NCBI RefSeq assembly: GCF_013032455.1
Contig: NZ_WQCF01000008.1
Span: 62,001-126,000 of the forward strand
Direction: 5' to 3'
Source: Ruegeria atlantica
GTDB taxonomy: Bacteria > Pseudomonadota > Alphaproteobacteria > Rhodobacterales > Rhodobacteraceae
DNA: 64,000 bases
The position numbers and the translations under genes were made by a program. Of the stretch, positions 33,202-41,900 are shown piece by piece (position 1 is the first letter of the stretch; every line of letters begins with the position of its first letter). The notes beneath the pieces are model-generated. The model was given only the letters and a program-made list of their open reading frames with translations, was not told where the DNA came from and made no database searches.

Positions 33202-34848
33202 ATGGCCGAGATTGAACGCGAAGCGATGGAATACGATGTGGTTATCGTGGGCGCAGGTCCCGCGGGCCTGTCGGCGGCCATCCGTCTGAAACAGCTGGAT
33301 GCCGACCTGAATGTCGTGGTTCTGGAAAAGGGTTCAGAAGTTGGTGCGCATATCCTGTCGGGCGCGGTGCTGGACCCCTGCGGTCTGGATGCTCTGATCC
33401 CCGACTGGAAGGAAAAAGGCGCGCCGCTAAACACGCCGGTCAACGAAGATAACTTCTACATGCTGGGTGAGGCGGGCAAGATTCGGATCCCCAACTTCCC
33501 GATGCCGCCGTTGATGAACAACCACGGCAACTACATCGTTTCGATGGGCAATGTCTGCCGCTGGATGGCCGAACAAGCCGAAGAACTAGGCGTGGAAATC
33601 TTCCCCGGCATGGCCTGTTCCGAGCTGGTCTATGGCGACAACGGTGAAGTCAAAGGCGTTGTGGCTGGTGTCTTTGGTCTTGAAGCTGACGGTTCCTATG
33701 GTCCCAACACGGAACCGGGCATGGAACTGCACGGCAAATATGTCTTCCTGTCGGAGGGCGTGCGCGGCTCGCTGTCCAAGGAAGTCATCGCCAAATACGA
33801 TCTGTCTGCCGGCAAGGAGCCGCAAAAATACGGCGTCGGCATGAAAGAGATTTGGGAGATCGACCCGGCCAAGCACAAGGAAGGCTCGGTCACCCACACG
33901 ATGGGCTGGCCGCTGGGCAGCAACGCGGGTGGTGGATCGTTCATCTATCATCTTGAAAACAATCAGGTCTATGTCGGGTTCGTGGTCCACCTGAATTACA
34001 AGAACCCTTACCTGTACCCCTACATGGAATTCCAGCGCTTCAAGCACCACCCGATGGTTGCCGAGCTGCTGAAAGGCGGCAAGCGCGTGGCCTACGGCGC
34101 ACGGGCGATCACCGAAGGTGGCTATCAGTCGATGCCGAAACTGGTCGCGCCGGGTGTGGCGCTGCTGGGTTGTTCGGCGGGTATGGTCAACGTGCCGCGC
34201 ATCAAAGGCAACCACAACGCGATGTTGTCGGGCAAGGCCGCTGCCGAGGCCGCCTATGATGCGATCAAGGCCGAGCGTTCGGGTGATGAGCTGACCGCAT
34301 ACGAAACAGATGTGCGTGAAGGCGCCATCGGCGCTGACCTGAAAAAAGTGCGCAACGTCAAGCCGCTGTGGTCGAAATACGGCCTGACTGCCTCGTTGAT
34401 GTTGGGCGGCATGGACATGTGGACCAATACGCTGGGCTTTTCGCTGTTGGGTACATTGGGTCACGGCAAGAACGACGCGGAATCGACCGAAGAGGCCAGC
34501 AAGCACGAGCCCATCGACTATCCTAAGCCGGATGGGACGCTGTCATTTGATCGTCTGACCAACGTGTCCTTTGCTGCGACCAACCACGAGGAAAGCCAGC
34601 CTTGCCACCTGAAGCTGGCCGACCCATCGATCCCGGTCGGTGTAAACATGCCTAAGTTCGACGAACCTGCGCAGCGCTATTGCCCGGCGGGTGTTTATGA
34701 ACTGGTCGAGGAGGATGGTGAGTCGCGGTTCGTGATCAACTTCCAGAACTGTGTCCATTGCAAGACCTGCGATATCAAGGATCCCAGCCAGAACATCACA
34801 TGGACTACACCGCAGGGTGGGGATGGCCCGAACTATCCTAACATGTAA
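33202..34848 (+). CDS. Electron transfer flavoprotein-ubiquinone oxidoreductase
   Basis: A 548-residue membrane-associated enzyme that passes electrons from ETF (fed by acyl-CoA and other dehydrogenases) to ubiquinone. It begins with an FAD site (YDVVIVGAGPAGLSAAIRL), carries GGYQSMPKLVAPGVALLGCS and GMVNVPRIKGNHNAMLSG, and ends with the 4Fe-4S module: YCPAGVYE and NCVHCKTCDIKDPSQNI supply four cysteines. ATG 33202 follows an AGGAG site. The 135 bp between soxR and this gene hold no other gene that I can see. It would serve the DmdC-type dehydrogenase encoded at 18830, among others. Confidence 0.95.
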   Translation: MAEIEREAMEYDVVIVGAGPAGLSAAIRLKQLDADLNVVVLEKGSEVGAHILSGAVLDPCGLDALIPDWKEKGAPLNTPVNEDNFYMLGEAGKIRIPNFPMPPLMNNHGNYIVSMGNVCRWMAEQAEELGVEIFPGMACSELVYGDNGEVKGVVAGVFGLEADGSYGPNTEPGMELHGKYVFLSEGVRGSLSKEVIAKYDLSAGKEPQKYGVGMKEIWEIDPAKHKEGSVTHTMGWPLGSNAGGGSFIYHLENNQVYVGFVVHLNYKNPYLYPYMEFQRFKHHPMVAELLKGGKRVAYGARAITEGGYQSMPKLVAPGVALLGCSAGMVNVPRIKGNHNAMLSGKAAAEAAYDAIKAERSGDELTAYETDVREGAIGADLKKVRNVKPLWSKYGLTASLMLGGMDMWTNTLGFSLLGTLGHGKNDAESTEEASKHEPIDYPKPDGTLSFDRLTNVSFAATNHEESQPCHLKLADPSIPVGVNMPKFDEPAQRYCPAGVYELVEEDGESRFVINFQNCVHCKTCDIKDPSQNITWTTPQGGDGPNYPNM

Positions 34849-34952
34849 GCAAAAATCCGGGTATTGGCAGGGTCATGAAGGCTCTGCCATTGCCTCTTGC
34901 CAGCCAAAGCCCTAGCTTGTTGAGCAGTCAACAATAGCAAGGCAGGATTTTG

Positions 34953-36665
34953 GTGACTTCTCTGGTTCGTCGCGCGGTATTGGCCGCGCTGTTCACCTCG
35001 TCATTTGTGCTTCCGACTCAGGCGGATACAGGGTCCGGCGCCTATTTGGCCGGTCGTCAGGCGATTTACGAGAACGACTATACTGCGGCCGAGAAATACT
35101 ATGCGCAGGCCCTGAAAGCTGATCCCGAAAATGCTGCTTTGCTGGAAAGCGTCGTTGTCGCCCGCCTGTCGCTTGGCGAGCTGGAGCGTGCACTGCCGAT
35201 AGCTCAGTCGATCGAACAAGCCGGGCTGAACAGCCAAGCCGCGCGGGTCGTGATCACCGCAAATCTCGCATCTGAAGGTCAACTTGAAGAGTTGCTGAGC
35301 CGCGACCCTGAACTTCAAGGTGTGGGGCCGTTGGTCGATGGGTTGATGCAAGGCTGGGCATACATTGGCCAAGGCGCAATGACACGCGCGATGGAGGCTT
35401 TTGACGAGGTTGCAACGCAGGATGGCTTGCGGGAATTCGCCTTGTATCACAAAGCCTTGGCTCTGGCCTCTGTCGGCGATTTTGAAGGTGCCGAGCAGGT
35501 TTTCACGGCGCATAACGGCGCTGTCGCCCGCTTTTCCCGCCGTGCAGCCCTGGCCCGGACCGAGGTCTTGTCGCAGTTGGACCGCAATTCGGACGCGCTG
35601 CAGTTCGTTGAGGAAGTTTTTGCCGCTGGCAGCGACCCCTCGATTGAAGGATACGTGGCGCGGCTGACGGCCGGTGAAACTTTGCCGTTCACCCATGTCC
35701 AATCGGCACAGGACGGTATGGCCGAGGTGTTCTTTTCGGTCGGCGCAGCCCTAAGCAATGAAGCGGCGCAGAACTACGTTTTGCTCTATGTCCGTACAGC
35801 CGTGTTCTTGCGGCCTGATCACGTGGACGCGATTCTGCTGAGCGCTAACCTGCTGGATGCGTTGGGACAACATGATTTGGCGGTTGAAGCCTATCGCATG
35901 GTGCCTGCCAACAGCAGCGATTACCACGCGGCCGAGCTGGGCCGGGCCGAGGTTCTTAGCCGTTCAGGAAAAAAGGATGCGGCAGCCGAAGTGTTGCAGA
36001 CTCTGGCCGCTCAGAACCCTGGCCTGCCCAGCGTTCATGTCGCGTTGGCAGACCTGCAGCGGCAAGAAGAGGAATACAAAAGCGCGGTTGCATCTTATGA
36101 CCGCGCCATTGAACTGACCGAGGGCAACTCGGGTGCGAACTGGTTTTTGTACTATGCCCGCGGAATCTCGCACGAGCGTTTGAAGCAATGGGATGAGGCT
36201 GAATCTGACTTTCGTCGTGCGCTTGAGTTGAACCCGGACCAGCCGCAGGTTCTGAACTATTTGGGCTATTCGCTCGTCGAGCGGCGCGAGAAGTTGGACG
36301 AGGCGCTTGAGATGATTGAACGCGCCGTCGCTGCGCGCCCCGACAGCGGTTATATCGTCGATAGCCTGGGCTGGGTTCTGTTCCGCCTGGGCCGGTATCA
36401 CGAAGCGGTAGAGCACATGGAACGCGCGGTCGAGCTGATGCCGGTCGATCCGGTGGTGAACGACCATCTGGGTGATGTCTACTGGGCCGTGGGTCGCGCG
36501 CGCGAAGCCGAGTTCCAGTGGAAACGCGCCCTGTCATTCATCGACCCCGAGGACACCGATAGCGAAGCCGACCCTGAGCGCATCCGGCGCAAACTGGAAA
36601 TCGGGTTGGGCGCTGTATTGGCTGACGAAGGCGCGGAACCGCTGAAGGTTGCCAATGGCAACTAA
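34953..36665 (+). CDS. Exported tetratricopeptide-repeat protein
   Basis: A 570-residue protein with a signal peptide (VTSLVRRAVLAALFTSSFVL, then PTQADT) and TPR-type helical repeats: YENDYTAAEKYYAQALKADP near residue 40, then others toward the C-terminus such as WDEAESDFRRALELNPDQPQ, RRGK-like LDEALEMIERAVAARPDSGY and YHEAVEHMERAVELMPVDPV. It probably acts as a periplasmic scaffold; partner unknown. GTG 34953 (after AGGA at five-base spacing) is preferred to the TTG just before it. It overlaps ispE by 11 bp. Confidence 0.9.
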   Translation: MTSLVRRAVLAALFTSSFVLPTQADTGSGAYLAGRQAIYENDYTAAEKYYAQALKADPENAALLESVVVARLSLGELERALPIAQSIEQAGLNSQAARVVITANLASEGQLEELLSRDPELQGVGPLVDGLMQGWAYIGQGAMTRAMEAFDEVATQDGLREFALYHKALALASVGDFEGAEQVFTAHNGAVARFSRRAALARTEVLSQLDRNSDALQFVEEVFAAGSDPSIEGYVARLTAGETLPFTHVQSAQDGMAEVFFSVGAALSNEAAQNYVLLYVRTAVFLRPDHVDAILLSANLLDALGQHDLAVEAYRMVPANSSDYHAAELGRAEVLSRSGKKDAAAEVLQTLAAQNPGLPSVHVALADLQRQEEEYKSAVASYDRAIELTEGNSGANWFLYYARGISHERLKQWDEAESDFRRALELNPDQPQVLNYLGYSLVERREKLDEALEMIERAVAARPDSGYIVDSLGWVLFRLGRYHEAVEHMERAVELMPVDPVVNDHLGDVYWAVGRAREAEFQWKRALSFIDPEDTDSEADPERIRRKLEIGLGAVLADEGAEPLKVANGN

Positions 36666-37476
36666 GGCGTTTGCGCCCGCCAAGATCAATTTGACCCTGC
36701 ATGTGACCGGCCAACGGCCGGACGGATATCACCTGCTGGACTCGTTGGTGGTGTTTGCGGATGTGGGAGACACGTTGGAGTTTTCACCTGGACCCGCTTT
36801 GTCGATCTCTGTCACCGGTGAACATGCAGAAGGCGTACCCACAGACAGCCGCAATCTAGTTTGGAAAGCGGCCGAGGTTACGGGTTGGACCGGACATATT
36901 GATCTGAACAAAAACCTGCCCCATGGCGGCGGTATCGGCGGCGGGTCGTCCGACGCGGCCGCGACCTTGCGAATGGCGGTGGGTCAGGATGAATTGGTCC
37001 CACTGGATACAGCACTGTCTTTGGGCGCAGATGTGCCGGTATGCACGCAAACGCGTTCGACCCGGATGCGCGGTATTGGTGAGCAGCTAATGTCGGTCGA
37101 ACTTCCGCAACTGCCGGCCCTCTTGGTTAATCCGGGTGTGGAAGTGGCGACGGGGGCGGTGTTTTCGTCTCTGGGCAGTCGGGAAAACCCTCCCATGCCC
37201 GAGGTTATTCCTGAATTTCAAACAGTTGAAGATTGTGCCACTTGGTTGCAGAGCCAACGAAACGACCTGGAACCGCCAACGACACGGCTGGCCCCTGAAG
37301 TAGAGCGAGTGCTTGGCGATCTCGCCGAAACCAAGCATTCCCTTTTGACCCGCATGTCGGGCTCTGGTTCAACCTGTTTTGCGCTCTATCCCACAATGAA
37401 AGATGCGCATTTTGCGGCTTATGAGATCGGTGCGGCCCATCCCGGTTGGTGGTGCCGCGCGACGCAGCTTAATTGA
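36655..37476 (+). CDS. ispE: 4-diphosphocytidyl-2-C-methyl-D-erythritol kinase
   Basis: A 273-residue GHMP-family kinase of the MEP pathway that phosphorylates the 2-hydroxyl of CDP-methylerythritol. Motifs: FAPAKINLTLHVTGQRPDGY at the N-terminus, the ATP loop PHGGGIGGGSSDAAATL near residue 90, and TRMSGSGSTCFALY near 235. It lies next to a polyprenyl diphosphate synthase, so two isoprenoid genes are neighbours, although convergent (8-bp overlap of their 3' ends). Confidence 0.95.
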   Translation: MATKAFAPAKINLTLHVTGQRPDGYHLLDSLVVFADVGDTLEFSPGPALSISVTGEHAEGVPTDSRNLVWKAAEVTGWTGHIDLNKNLPHGGGIGGGSSDAAATLRMAVGQDELVPLDTALSLGADVPVCTQTRSTRMRGIGEQLMSVELPQLPALLVNPGVEVATGAVFSSLGSRENPPMPEVIPEFQTVEDCATWLQSQRNDLEPPTTRLAPEVERVLGDLAETKHSLLTRMSGSGSTCFALYPTMKDAHFAAYEIGAAHPGWWCRATQLN

Positions 37477-38467
37477 GACGCGAGACCACGTAATCGGCCA
37501 GATCACGCAGCAAGGTGCGGATTTCGTGATCGGGTAGGGCATTCAGAGCATCTTTGGCCTTGGCAGCCCAGCCGAACGCGTCAGACCGTGTCGCCTCAAG
37601 CGTGCCATACTTGTTCATCAGGTTTAGAGCCTGGTCCAGATCACCTTCTTCCTGACGGCCCCGGCCAATCGTGCGCTCCCAAAAGGCGTGCTCTTCCGGG
37701 GTTGCTTGTGCCACGGCCTTGATCACCGGCAGGGTCAGCTTCCGCTCACGGAAATCATCGCCGACATTCTTGCCGGTTGCTTTGCTGTCGCCCTGATAAT
37801 CCAGCAGGTCATCGGCAATCTGGAATGCTATCCCCAAAGCGTCGCCGTAATCGAACAGCGCTTTGACCTGTTCTTCGGACGCCCCGGCGATCACCCCACC
37901 AACTTCGGTTGCAGCTGAAAACAGAGCGGCGGTTTTACCGCGCACGACCTGCAGGTAAATAGCTTCATCAGTGCGAAGGTCCGTGGCGGCAGTCATCTGC
38001 AGCACTTCACCCTCGGCAATAGTGGCCGAGGCATTGGCCAGAATGTCCAGAACCCTCAACGATCCGGTTTCAACCATCAGCTGGAAGCTGCGCGAAAACA
38101 GGTAATCGCCTACCAGAACGCTGGATTTGTTGTCCCACAACAGGTTGGCCGTGGGCCGCCCGCGCCGCTGTCCGCTTTCGTCCACCACATCGTCATGCAA
38201 TAGGGTCGCGGTGTGAATGAATTCGACAGTTGCCGCCAAACGGATGTGATGGTCGCCCGAGTATCCCATCAACCGCGCCGCAGCCAATGTCAGCATCGGT
38301 CGCAAGCGTTTGCCGCCCGCTTCAACCAGATGTGCAGTGACCTCGGGAATACGTGGCGCGTGCTCAGAAGCCATGCGCGTACGGATCAGCTCATTGACCG
38401 CGTCCATTTCGCCGGCCAGAAGTTCTGCCAGCCGCTCATGCGGTTTCGTGATCGTGTCGGTATCCAT
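37469..38467 (-). CDS. Polyprenyl (octa/decaprenyl) diphosphate synthase
   Basis: A 332-residue trans-prenyltransferase that builds the side chain of ubiquinone by adding isopentenyl units. The first and second aspartate-rich motifs are LLHDDVVDESGQRRGRP and FQIADDLLDYQGDSKATGK, plus GGKRLRPMLTLAAARL for substrate binding. Small-residue placement before the first motif suggests a long-chain product (alphaproteobacteria usually make C50), but chain length cannot be fixed by eye. ATG 38467 has AGGAG at four-base spacing. Divergent from the DUF2007 gene. Confidence 0.93.
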   Translation of the reverse strand: MDTDTITKPHERLAELLAGEMDAVNELIRTRMASEHAPRIPEVTAHLVEAGGKRLRPMLTLAAARLMGYSGDHHIRLAATVEFIHTATLLHDDVVDESGQRRGRPTANLLWDNKSSVLVGDYLFSRSFQLMVETGSLRVLDILANASATIAEGEVLQMTAATDLRTDEAIYLQVVRGKTAALFSAATEVGGVIAGASEEQVKALFDYGDALGIAFQIADDLLDYQGDSKATGKNVGDDFRERKLTLPVIKAVAQATPEEHAFWERTIGRGRQEEGDLDQALNLMNKYGTLEATRSDAFGWAAKAKDALNALPDHEIRTLLRDLADYVVSRLN

Positions 38468-38523
38468 CACACTCCTGATACAAGGCTCGACTTTCCGCGT
38501 ACCTTGCCTTTACATCCATCCCC

Positions 38524-38739
38524 ATGAAAGAACTTTTGCGCAGCACCGATCCAACGATCCTGGCCTTTGCTTCAGCCCTTCTTGAGGGTGAGGATATAGA
38601 CTGCTTTCAAATGGACGTAAATATGAGCATCCTCGAGGGGGGCATCGGAATTTTCCCGCGCCGTCTGATGGTGCGCGCGGATGATTTGATCCGTGCTGAA
38701 CGGGTAATGCGCGACAATGATATCCCGCTGGGCCGATGA
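38524..38739 (+). CDS. DUF2007 family protein
   Basis: A 71-residue protein matching the small DUF2007 (putative signal-transducing) family: KELLRSTDPTILAFASALLE, GEDIDCFQMDVNMSILEGG and RRLMVRADDLIRAERVM. These proteins have a ferredoxin-like fold of unknown function. Its stop overlaps the start of the methyltransferase by 4 bp (ATGA). Confidence 0.85.
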   Translation: MKELLRSTDPTILAFASALLEGEDIDCFQMDVNMSILEGGIGIFPRRLMVRADDLIRAERVMRDNDIPLGR

Positions 38740-39509
38740 GCCTGTTTTCCGATAGCGATCTGACCTGCAATGATTTTCTGAGCGGGCGTGTGCGCCTTTG
38801 GCAGCCGCGTTCGGGTTATCGTGCCGGGGTGGACCCGGTGTTGCTTGCGGCGGCTGTCACAGCAACTCGTGGTCATACTGTGCTGGAACTGGGTTGCGGG
38901 GCAGGGGCGGCAATCCTGTGCCTTCTTGCGCGCGTTCCGGGGGCGCAGGGTGTGGGTGTTGAGCTGCAGCCTGCCTACGCCGATTTGGCCCGCCGGAACG
39001 CGATCGAAAACGACGCCACACTTGAGGTGGTTGAGGCTGACCTCAGTGCCCTTCCGGCAGAGCTGAAACAGCGCCAATTCGACCATGTCATCGCCAATCC
39101 GCCCTATTACCGCGCTGGGGCGCATAGTTCTGCCAACGATCAGGGGCGTAGTATCGCATTGGGAGAAGGGACTCCGCTTGATATCTGGTTCGATACGGCA
39201 GCCAAACGCCTCGCGCCCCGAGGGTATCTGCACATGGTTCAAAAGGCAGATCGTTTGCCGGATATGCTGGCAGGTTGTGCCGGACGTTTGGGTTCGGTCG
39301 AGGTGTTGCCGCTGGCGGCGCGTCTTGATCGCACTGCGGAATTGGTGATTCTGCGTGCCAGAAAGGGTGGAAAGGCCGCGTTTCGACTGCACGCACCGCT
39401 GATTTTGCATGCGGGTGAACGGCATGAGAAAGACGGTGACAGTTATACGACTCAGGTCTCGGATGTGTTGCGGAATGGGGCCGCGCTACCCGTGTTTTCC
39501 GGGCAATAG
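38736..39509 (+). CDS. tRNA1(Val) (adenine-N6)-methyltransferase-like protein
   Basis: A 257-residue SAM-dependent methyltransferase. SAM-binding motif I is VLELGCGAGAAILCLLAR, the acidic motif II follows in GVGVELQPAYADLARRNA, and the N6-adenine signature is VIANPPYYRAGAHSS. The N-terminal FLSGRVRLWQPRSGYRAGVD matches TrmN6/YfiC-type enzymes, which methylate adenine 37 of a tRNA; other small-molecule or protein N-methyltransferases share NPPY. Coupled to the DUF2007 gene. Confidence 0.85.
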   Translation: MSLFSDSDLTCNDFLSGRVRLWQPRSGYRAGVDPVLLAAAVTATRGHTVLELGCGAGAAILCLLARVPGAQGVGVELQPAYADLARRNAIENDATLEVVEADLSALPAELKQRQFDHVIANPPYYRAGAHSSANDQGRSIALGEGTPLDIWFDTAAKRLAPRGYLHMVQKADRLPDMLAGCAGRLGSVEVLPLAARLDRTAELVILRARKGGKAAFRLHAPLILHAGERHEKDGDSYTTQVSDVLRNGAALPVFSGQ

Positions 39510-39617
39510 GCATTAACCAGCCGAATTTGTCGGATTTATTGCAGATTCTGTGCGTATGCAGCGTGACAGGGTGGAAACGATGTGGTCAACTTCTTACGTG
39601 GAACTCAGACACCAACA

Positions 39618-39624
39618 AAGGAGT
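39618..39624 (+). promoter_or_regulatory. Ribosome binding site selecting start 39631
   Basis: AAAGGAG lies six bases before ATG 39631 and excludes the longer in-frame reading from 39550. Confidence 0.7.
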
Positions 39625-39630
39625 ATCGCC

Positions 39631-39795
39631 ATGAGCGTGAGCGCACACCTGACCGAACTGAAGAAAAAGCACGAAAACCTCGGTCTTGAAGTTGAACAAG
39701 CCCAACGCTCGCCTGGCATCGACGATCTCCATATAGCTCAACTCAAAAAGCAGAAGCTTAGGCTGAAAGAAGAGATCGAGCGCCTGTCCAACTAG
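39631..39795 (+). CDS. DUF465/YdcH family small protein
   Basis: A 54-residue, highly charged helical protein: HLTELKKKHENLGLEVEQAQ followed by IAQLKKQKLRLKEEIERLS. This is the DUF465 (YdcH) pattern, a helical hairpin that probably dimerises as a coiled coil; function is unknown. The stop shares CTAG with the convergent EamA gene. It has its own strong ribosome site and about 120 bp of upstream sequence in which I see no other gene. Confidence 0.9.
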   Translation: MSVSAHLTELKKKHENLGLEVEQAQRSPGIDDLHIAQLKKQKLRLKEEIERLSN

Positions 39796-40655
39796 CGACG
39801 CATACTGGCCCGCGCGGCAATGGCCGCGCCGCCGGTGATTAAAACAGCCGCGATCGCCAAACCCCAAGTCGGGGTGGCGATCCCGGCCACAACCAAAGCC
39901 AAGGTAGACAGCAAGGGTGCTGCATAGGATGCCGTGCCCAGAATCTGAATGTCTCCCTGCTTGACCCCGATATCCCAGACGTAGAACGCCAGCCCCACGG
40001 GCCCCAGCCCGAGTGCAGCCACTGAGGCCCAGCCGAAGGCGCTGTCAGGAAAGACTGTGTCTTCAAGCATTAGATGCAGCATGCCCGAGGCGATGGCAGT
40101 GGCGATACAGAACACGGCAACCGAACTTGTCGGTGTTTTCCCCAACCGTCGTGACAGGACCGAATAGCCTGACCATGTAAGTGCGCAGAGCAGCGCCAAC
40201 CCATATCCCGGCAGATGCGTGGCTTGAAACCCGGTGCCACCGCCTGCGATGATCACAGCGGCCCCGGCAAAGCCCAGGCAAGCGCCGAACAGGTGCCCAA
40301 TTCGCAAGTGTTCTCCGGGTAGCAATCCTGAGAATAATACGATCAGCAGCGGCCAGAGATAGGCGATTAACCCAGCTTCGGCAGCCGGTGCCATACGCAG
40401 AGCCGAAAAATAAAGCGCGTGATAGCCAAACAATCCGACTGTACCGAAAGCGTAGGTGGTCCAGCGTGCAGCGCGCAACTGGCCCAGCCCGCCGCTTGCC
40501 CATGTCCAGATCAGGCCCAAAGTCCCCCCGATCGAAAAACAGATCGTATTCAGCAACAATGGTGGGGTGGGCGTAGACCCGACCGTGAACAATGCCAGCA
40601 GGGACCATAACATGACGGCGATAAACCCAACCGCAGTCGCGCGCGTTCTGGTCAT
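39792..40655 (-). CDS. EamA/DMT family exporter (YddG-like)
   Basis: A 287-residue membrane protein with ten hydrophobic segments in two EamA halves: AVGFIAVMLWSLLALFTVG at the N-terminus, LFGYHALYFSALRMAPAAEA and LIAYLWPLLIVLFSGLLPGE in the first half, YGLALLCALTWSGYSVLSRR and VGLAFYVWDIGVKQGDIQ in the second. The last block is typical of YddG-type exporters of aromatic amino acids, but the substrate is uncertain. Its ATG overlaps the stop of the LysR gene, which suggests the regulator controls it. Confidence 0.88.
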   Translation of the reverse strand: MTRTRATAVGFIAVMLWSLLALFTVGSTPTPPLLLNTICFSIGGTLGLIWTWASGGLGQLRAARWTTYAFGTVGLFGYHALYFSALRMAPAAEAGLIAYLWPLLIVLFSGLLPGEHLRIGHLFGACLGFAGAAVIIAGGGTGFQATHLPGYGLALLCALTWSGYSVLSRRLGKTPTSSVAVFCIATAIASGMLHLMLEDTVFPDSAFGWASVAALGLGPVGLAFYVWDIGVKQGDIQILGTASYAAPLLSTLALVVAGIATPTWGLAIAAVLITGGAAIAARASMRR

Positions 40656-41599
40656 TTCAGAGCGACCTCTTCGACGGGGATGATCTCGAACTCGTCGGAG
40701 ATATGCGCGGTTTTTTCGATTTCGGCCAAAAACCAATCGCGGAAGGCGGCGACCTGAGGGCGTTCTTCGGCCCCTTTCAGGCATACAAAACGGAAACGGG
40801 CACGGGTTTCGATTGCGGTTTTAAAAGGCGCAACCAACCGCCCTTCTGAGATGTCCTTAAGGATCATCGGGCGGCGGCCCAGAACAACCCCGACACCGGC
40901 CACAGCTGCATCAATGGCATGATCCGCATTGGAAAAATGCGCGCCGTGAGTGGGCGTGAAGTCGATTCCTACTGCGCGAAACCACATCGGCCAGTCACAG
41001 GGTGGTTTCAGAAAGCTGATGGAGTCATCGTGGATCAGCGGGGCTTCTTTCAGGCTTTCAGGTGTTGGGAATTGAGCGGCCATTTCCGGGGTCATGACCG
41101 GAGTTAGCCATTCCTTGCGCACTGGCACGGAATACAGACCTTCATCCTCACCTTCGCCAAAACGAATCGCGACGTCTACATCGTCTCGCTCCAGATCCAT
41201 TTTTCGCAGCGTGGCTGAGAAACGCAGGTCGATCTCGGGGTGTGACCGCGCAAACTCGTACAGGCGCGGGGCGAGCCATTTCGCGGTCAAAGCGGGCCCG
41301 GCAGTGACTGTCAGGTTCGTGCTGTCCTGAAGTTTTCGAACCGCTCTCCAGGCCGTGTGTAATGTAGCAAACCCATCGGCCGCGCCAGGGGCCAGCATTC
41401 GCCCTGCCTCGGTCAGTTCCACGGCCCTGTTGAGGCGGCGAAACAGGGGCCGACCCAGATGTTCCTCTAGCGACTTGATTTGAAAGGACAGCGCCGCCGG
41501 GGTGACGTGCAGTTCCTCAGCCGCCTTTGCGAAGGACATGTGCCGTGCGGCGGCATCAAAAGCCCGCAAGGCAGTCAGAGGGGGAAGATAATCGTTCAT
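40652..41599 (-). CDS. LysR-family regulator of the GcvA type
   Basis: A 315-residue LTTR. The N-terminal helix-turn-helix reads PPLTALRAFDAAARHMSFAK and ELHVTPAALSFQIKSLEEHL, the linker and effector domain follow (LTVTAGPALTAKWLAPRLYE, DVDVAIRFGEGE). The opening LPPLxALRAFxAAARHxSF and the TAKWL block are typical of GcvA-like members, which respond to glycine or other small ligands. It forms an operon with the EamA exporter and is divergent from a 36-residue protein gene, with 113 bp between that could hold its operator. Confidence 0.9.
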   Translation of the reverse strand: MNDYLPPLTALRAFDAAARHMSFAKAAEELHVTPAALSFQIKSLEEHLGRPLFRRLNRAVELTEAGRMLAPGAADGFATLHTAWRAVRKLQDSTNLTVTAGPALTAKWLAPRLYEFARSHPEIDLRFSATLRKMDLERDDVDVAIRFGEGEDEGLYSVPVRKEWLTPVMTPEMAAQFPTPESLKEAPLIHDDSISFLKPPCDWPMWFRAVGIDFTPTHGAHFSNADHAIDAAVAGVGVVLGRRPMILKDISEGRLVAPFKTAIETRARFRFVCLKGAEERPQVAAFRDWFLAEIEKTAHISDEFEIIPVEEVALK

Positions 41600-41698
41600 T
41601 AATGCACAAGATATACTTAACTGAACTTCGGAGAAACCTCGTTTGTTTAATTAATTTGTAGGGTGCATGTTGGATTGAAGTCAAACAATGCTGATGTG

Positions 41699-41705
41699 AA
41701 AGGAG
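41699..41705 (+). promoter_or_regulatory. Strong ribosome binding site of the 36-residue protein
   Basis: AAAGGAG is seven bases before ATG 41713, the best evidence that this very short frame is translated. Confidence 0.7.
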
Positions 41706-41712
41706 TGTTGCC

Positions 41713-41823
41713 ATGATCGAGGCGACGACAAATCCGGCGGCCGCCCGCGCCTTTCAGCGGGCGCATGCAGAGCGTAGCAAGGCGATCGCACAGGCCTTCC
41801 ACTGGTTATTTGGTTCCCGCTGA
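41713..41823 (+). CDS. 36-residue basic helical protein of unknown function
   Basis: A 36-residue product beginning MIEATTNPAAARAFQRAHAE and ending AFHWLFGSR; the second half (residues about 12-32) is an amphipathic, Arg/Lys/Ala-rich helix ending in a hydrophobic FHWLF patch. It has a consensus ribosome site and is followed 32 bp later by a 10-bp-stem terminator, so it looks like a complete small transcription unit divergent from the LysR gene. I do not recognise a named family. It could be a DUF1127-like RNA-binding micro-protein by size and charge, but the motif is not shared. Real-gene confidence is fair. Confidence 0.65.
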   Translation: MIEATTNPAAARAFQRAHAERSKAIAQAFHWLFGSR

Positions 41824-41855
41824 ACGCAGCGCGCGCGTTCTTACGGGATAAAATA

Positions 41856-41879
41856 GGGCCGGTCCAAAAGGACCGGCCC
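41856..41879. terminator. Bidirectional terminator between the 36-residue gene and phaB
   Basis: Perfect 10-bp stem GGGCCGGTCC (41856-41865) / GGACCGGCCC (41870-41879) with an AAAA loop. On the minus strand TATTTTATCC follows; on the plus strand GTATTCATTCC. It lies between two convergent genes. Confidence 0.7.
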
Positions 41880-41900
41880 GTATTCATTCCGATTATCGGA

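Noticed and set aside
33586-34506. Long antisense open frame inside the ETF-QO gene
   Set aside because: Full overlap with a conserved enzyme, no signal, no motif; a GC-rich coding shadow.
34867-34890. Weak hairpin after ETF-QO (GGCAG / CTGCC) as a terminator
   Set aside because: Short stem, wide loop and no T tract.
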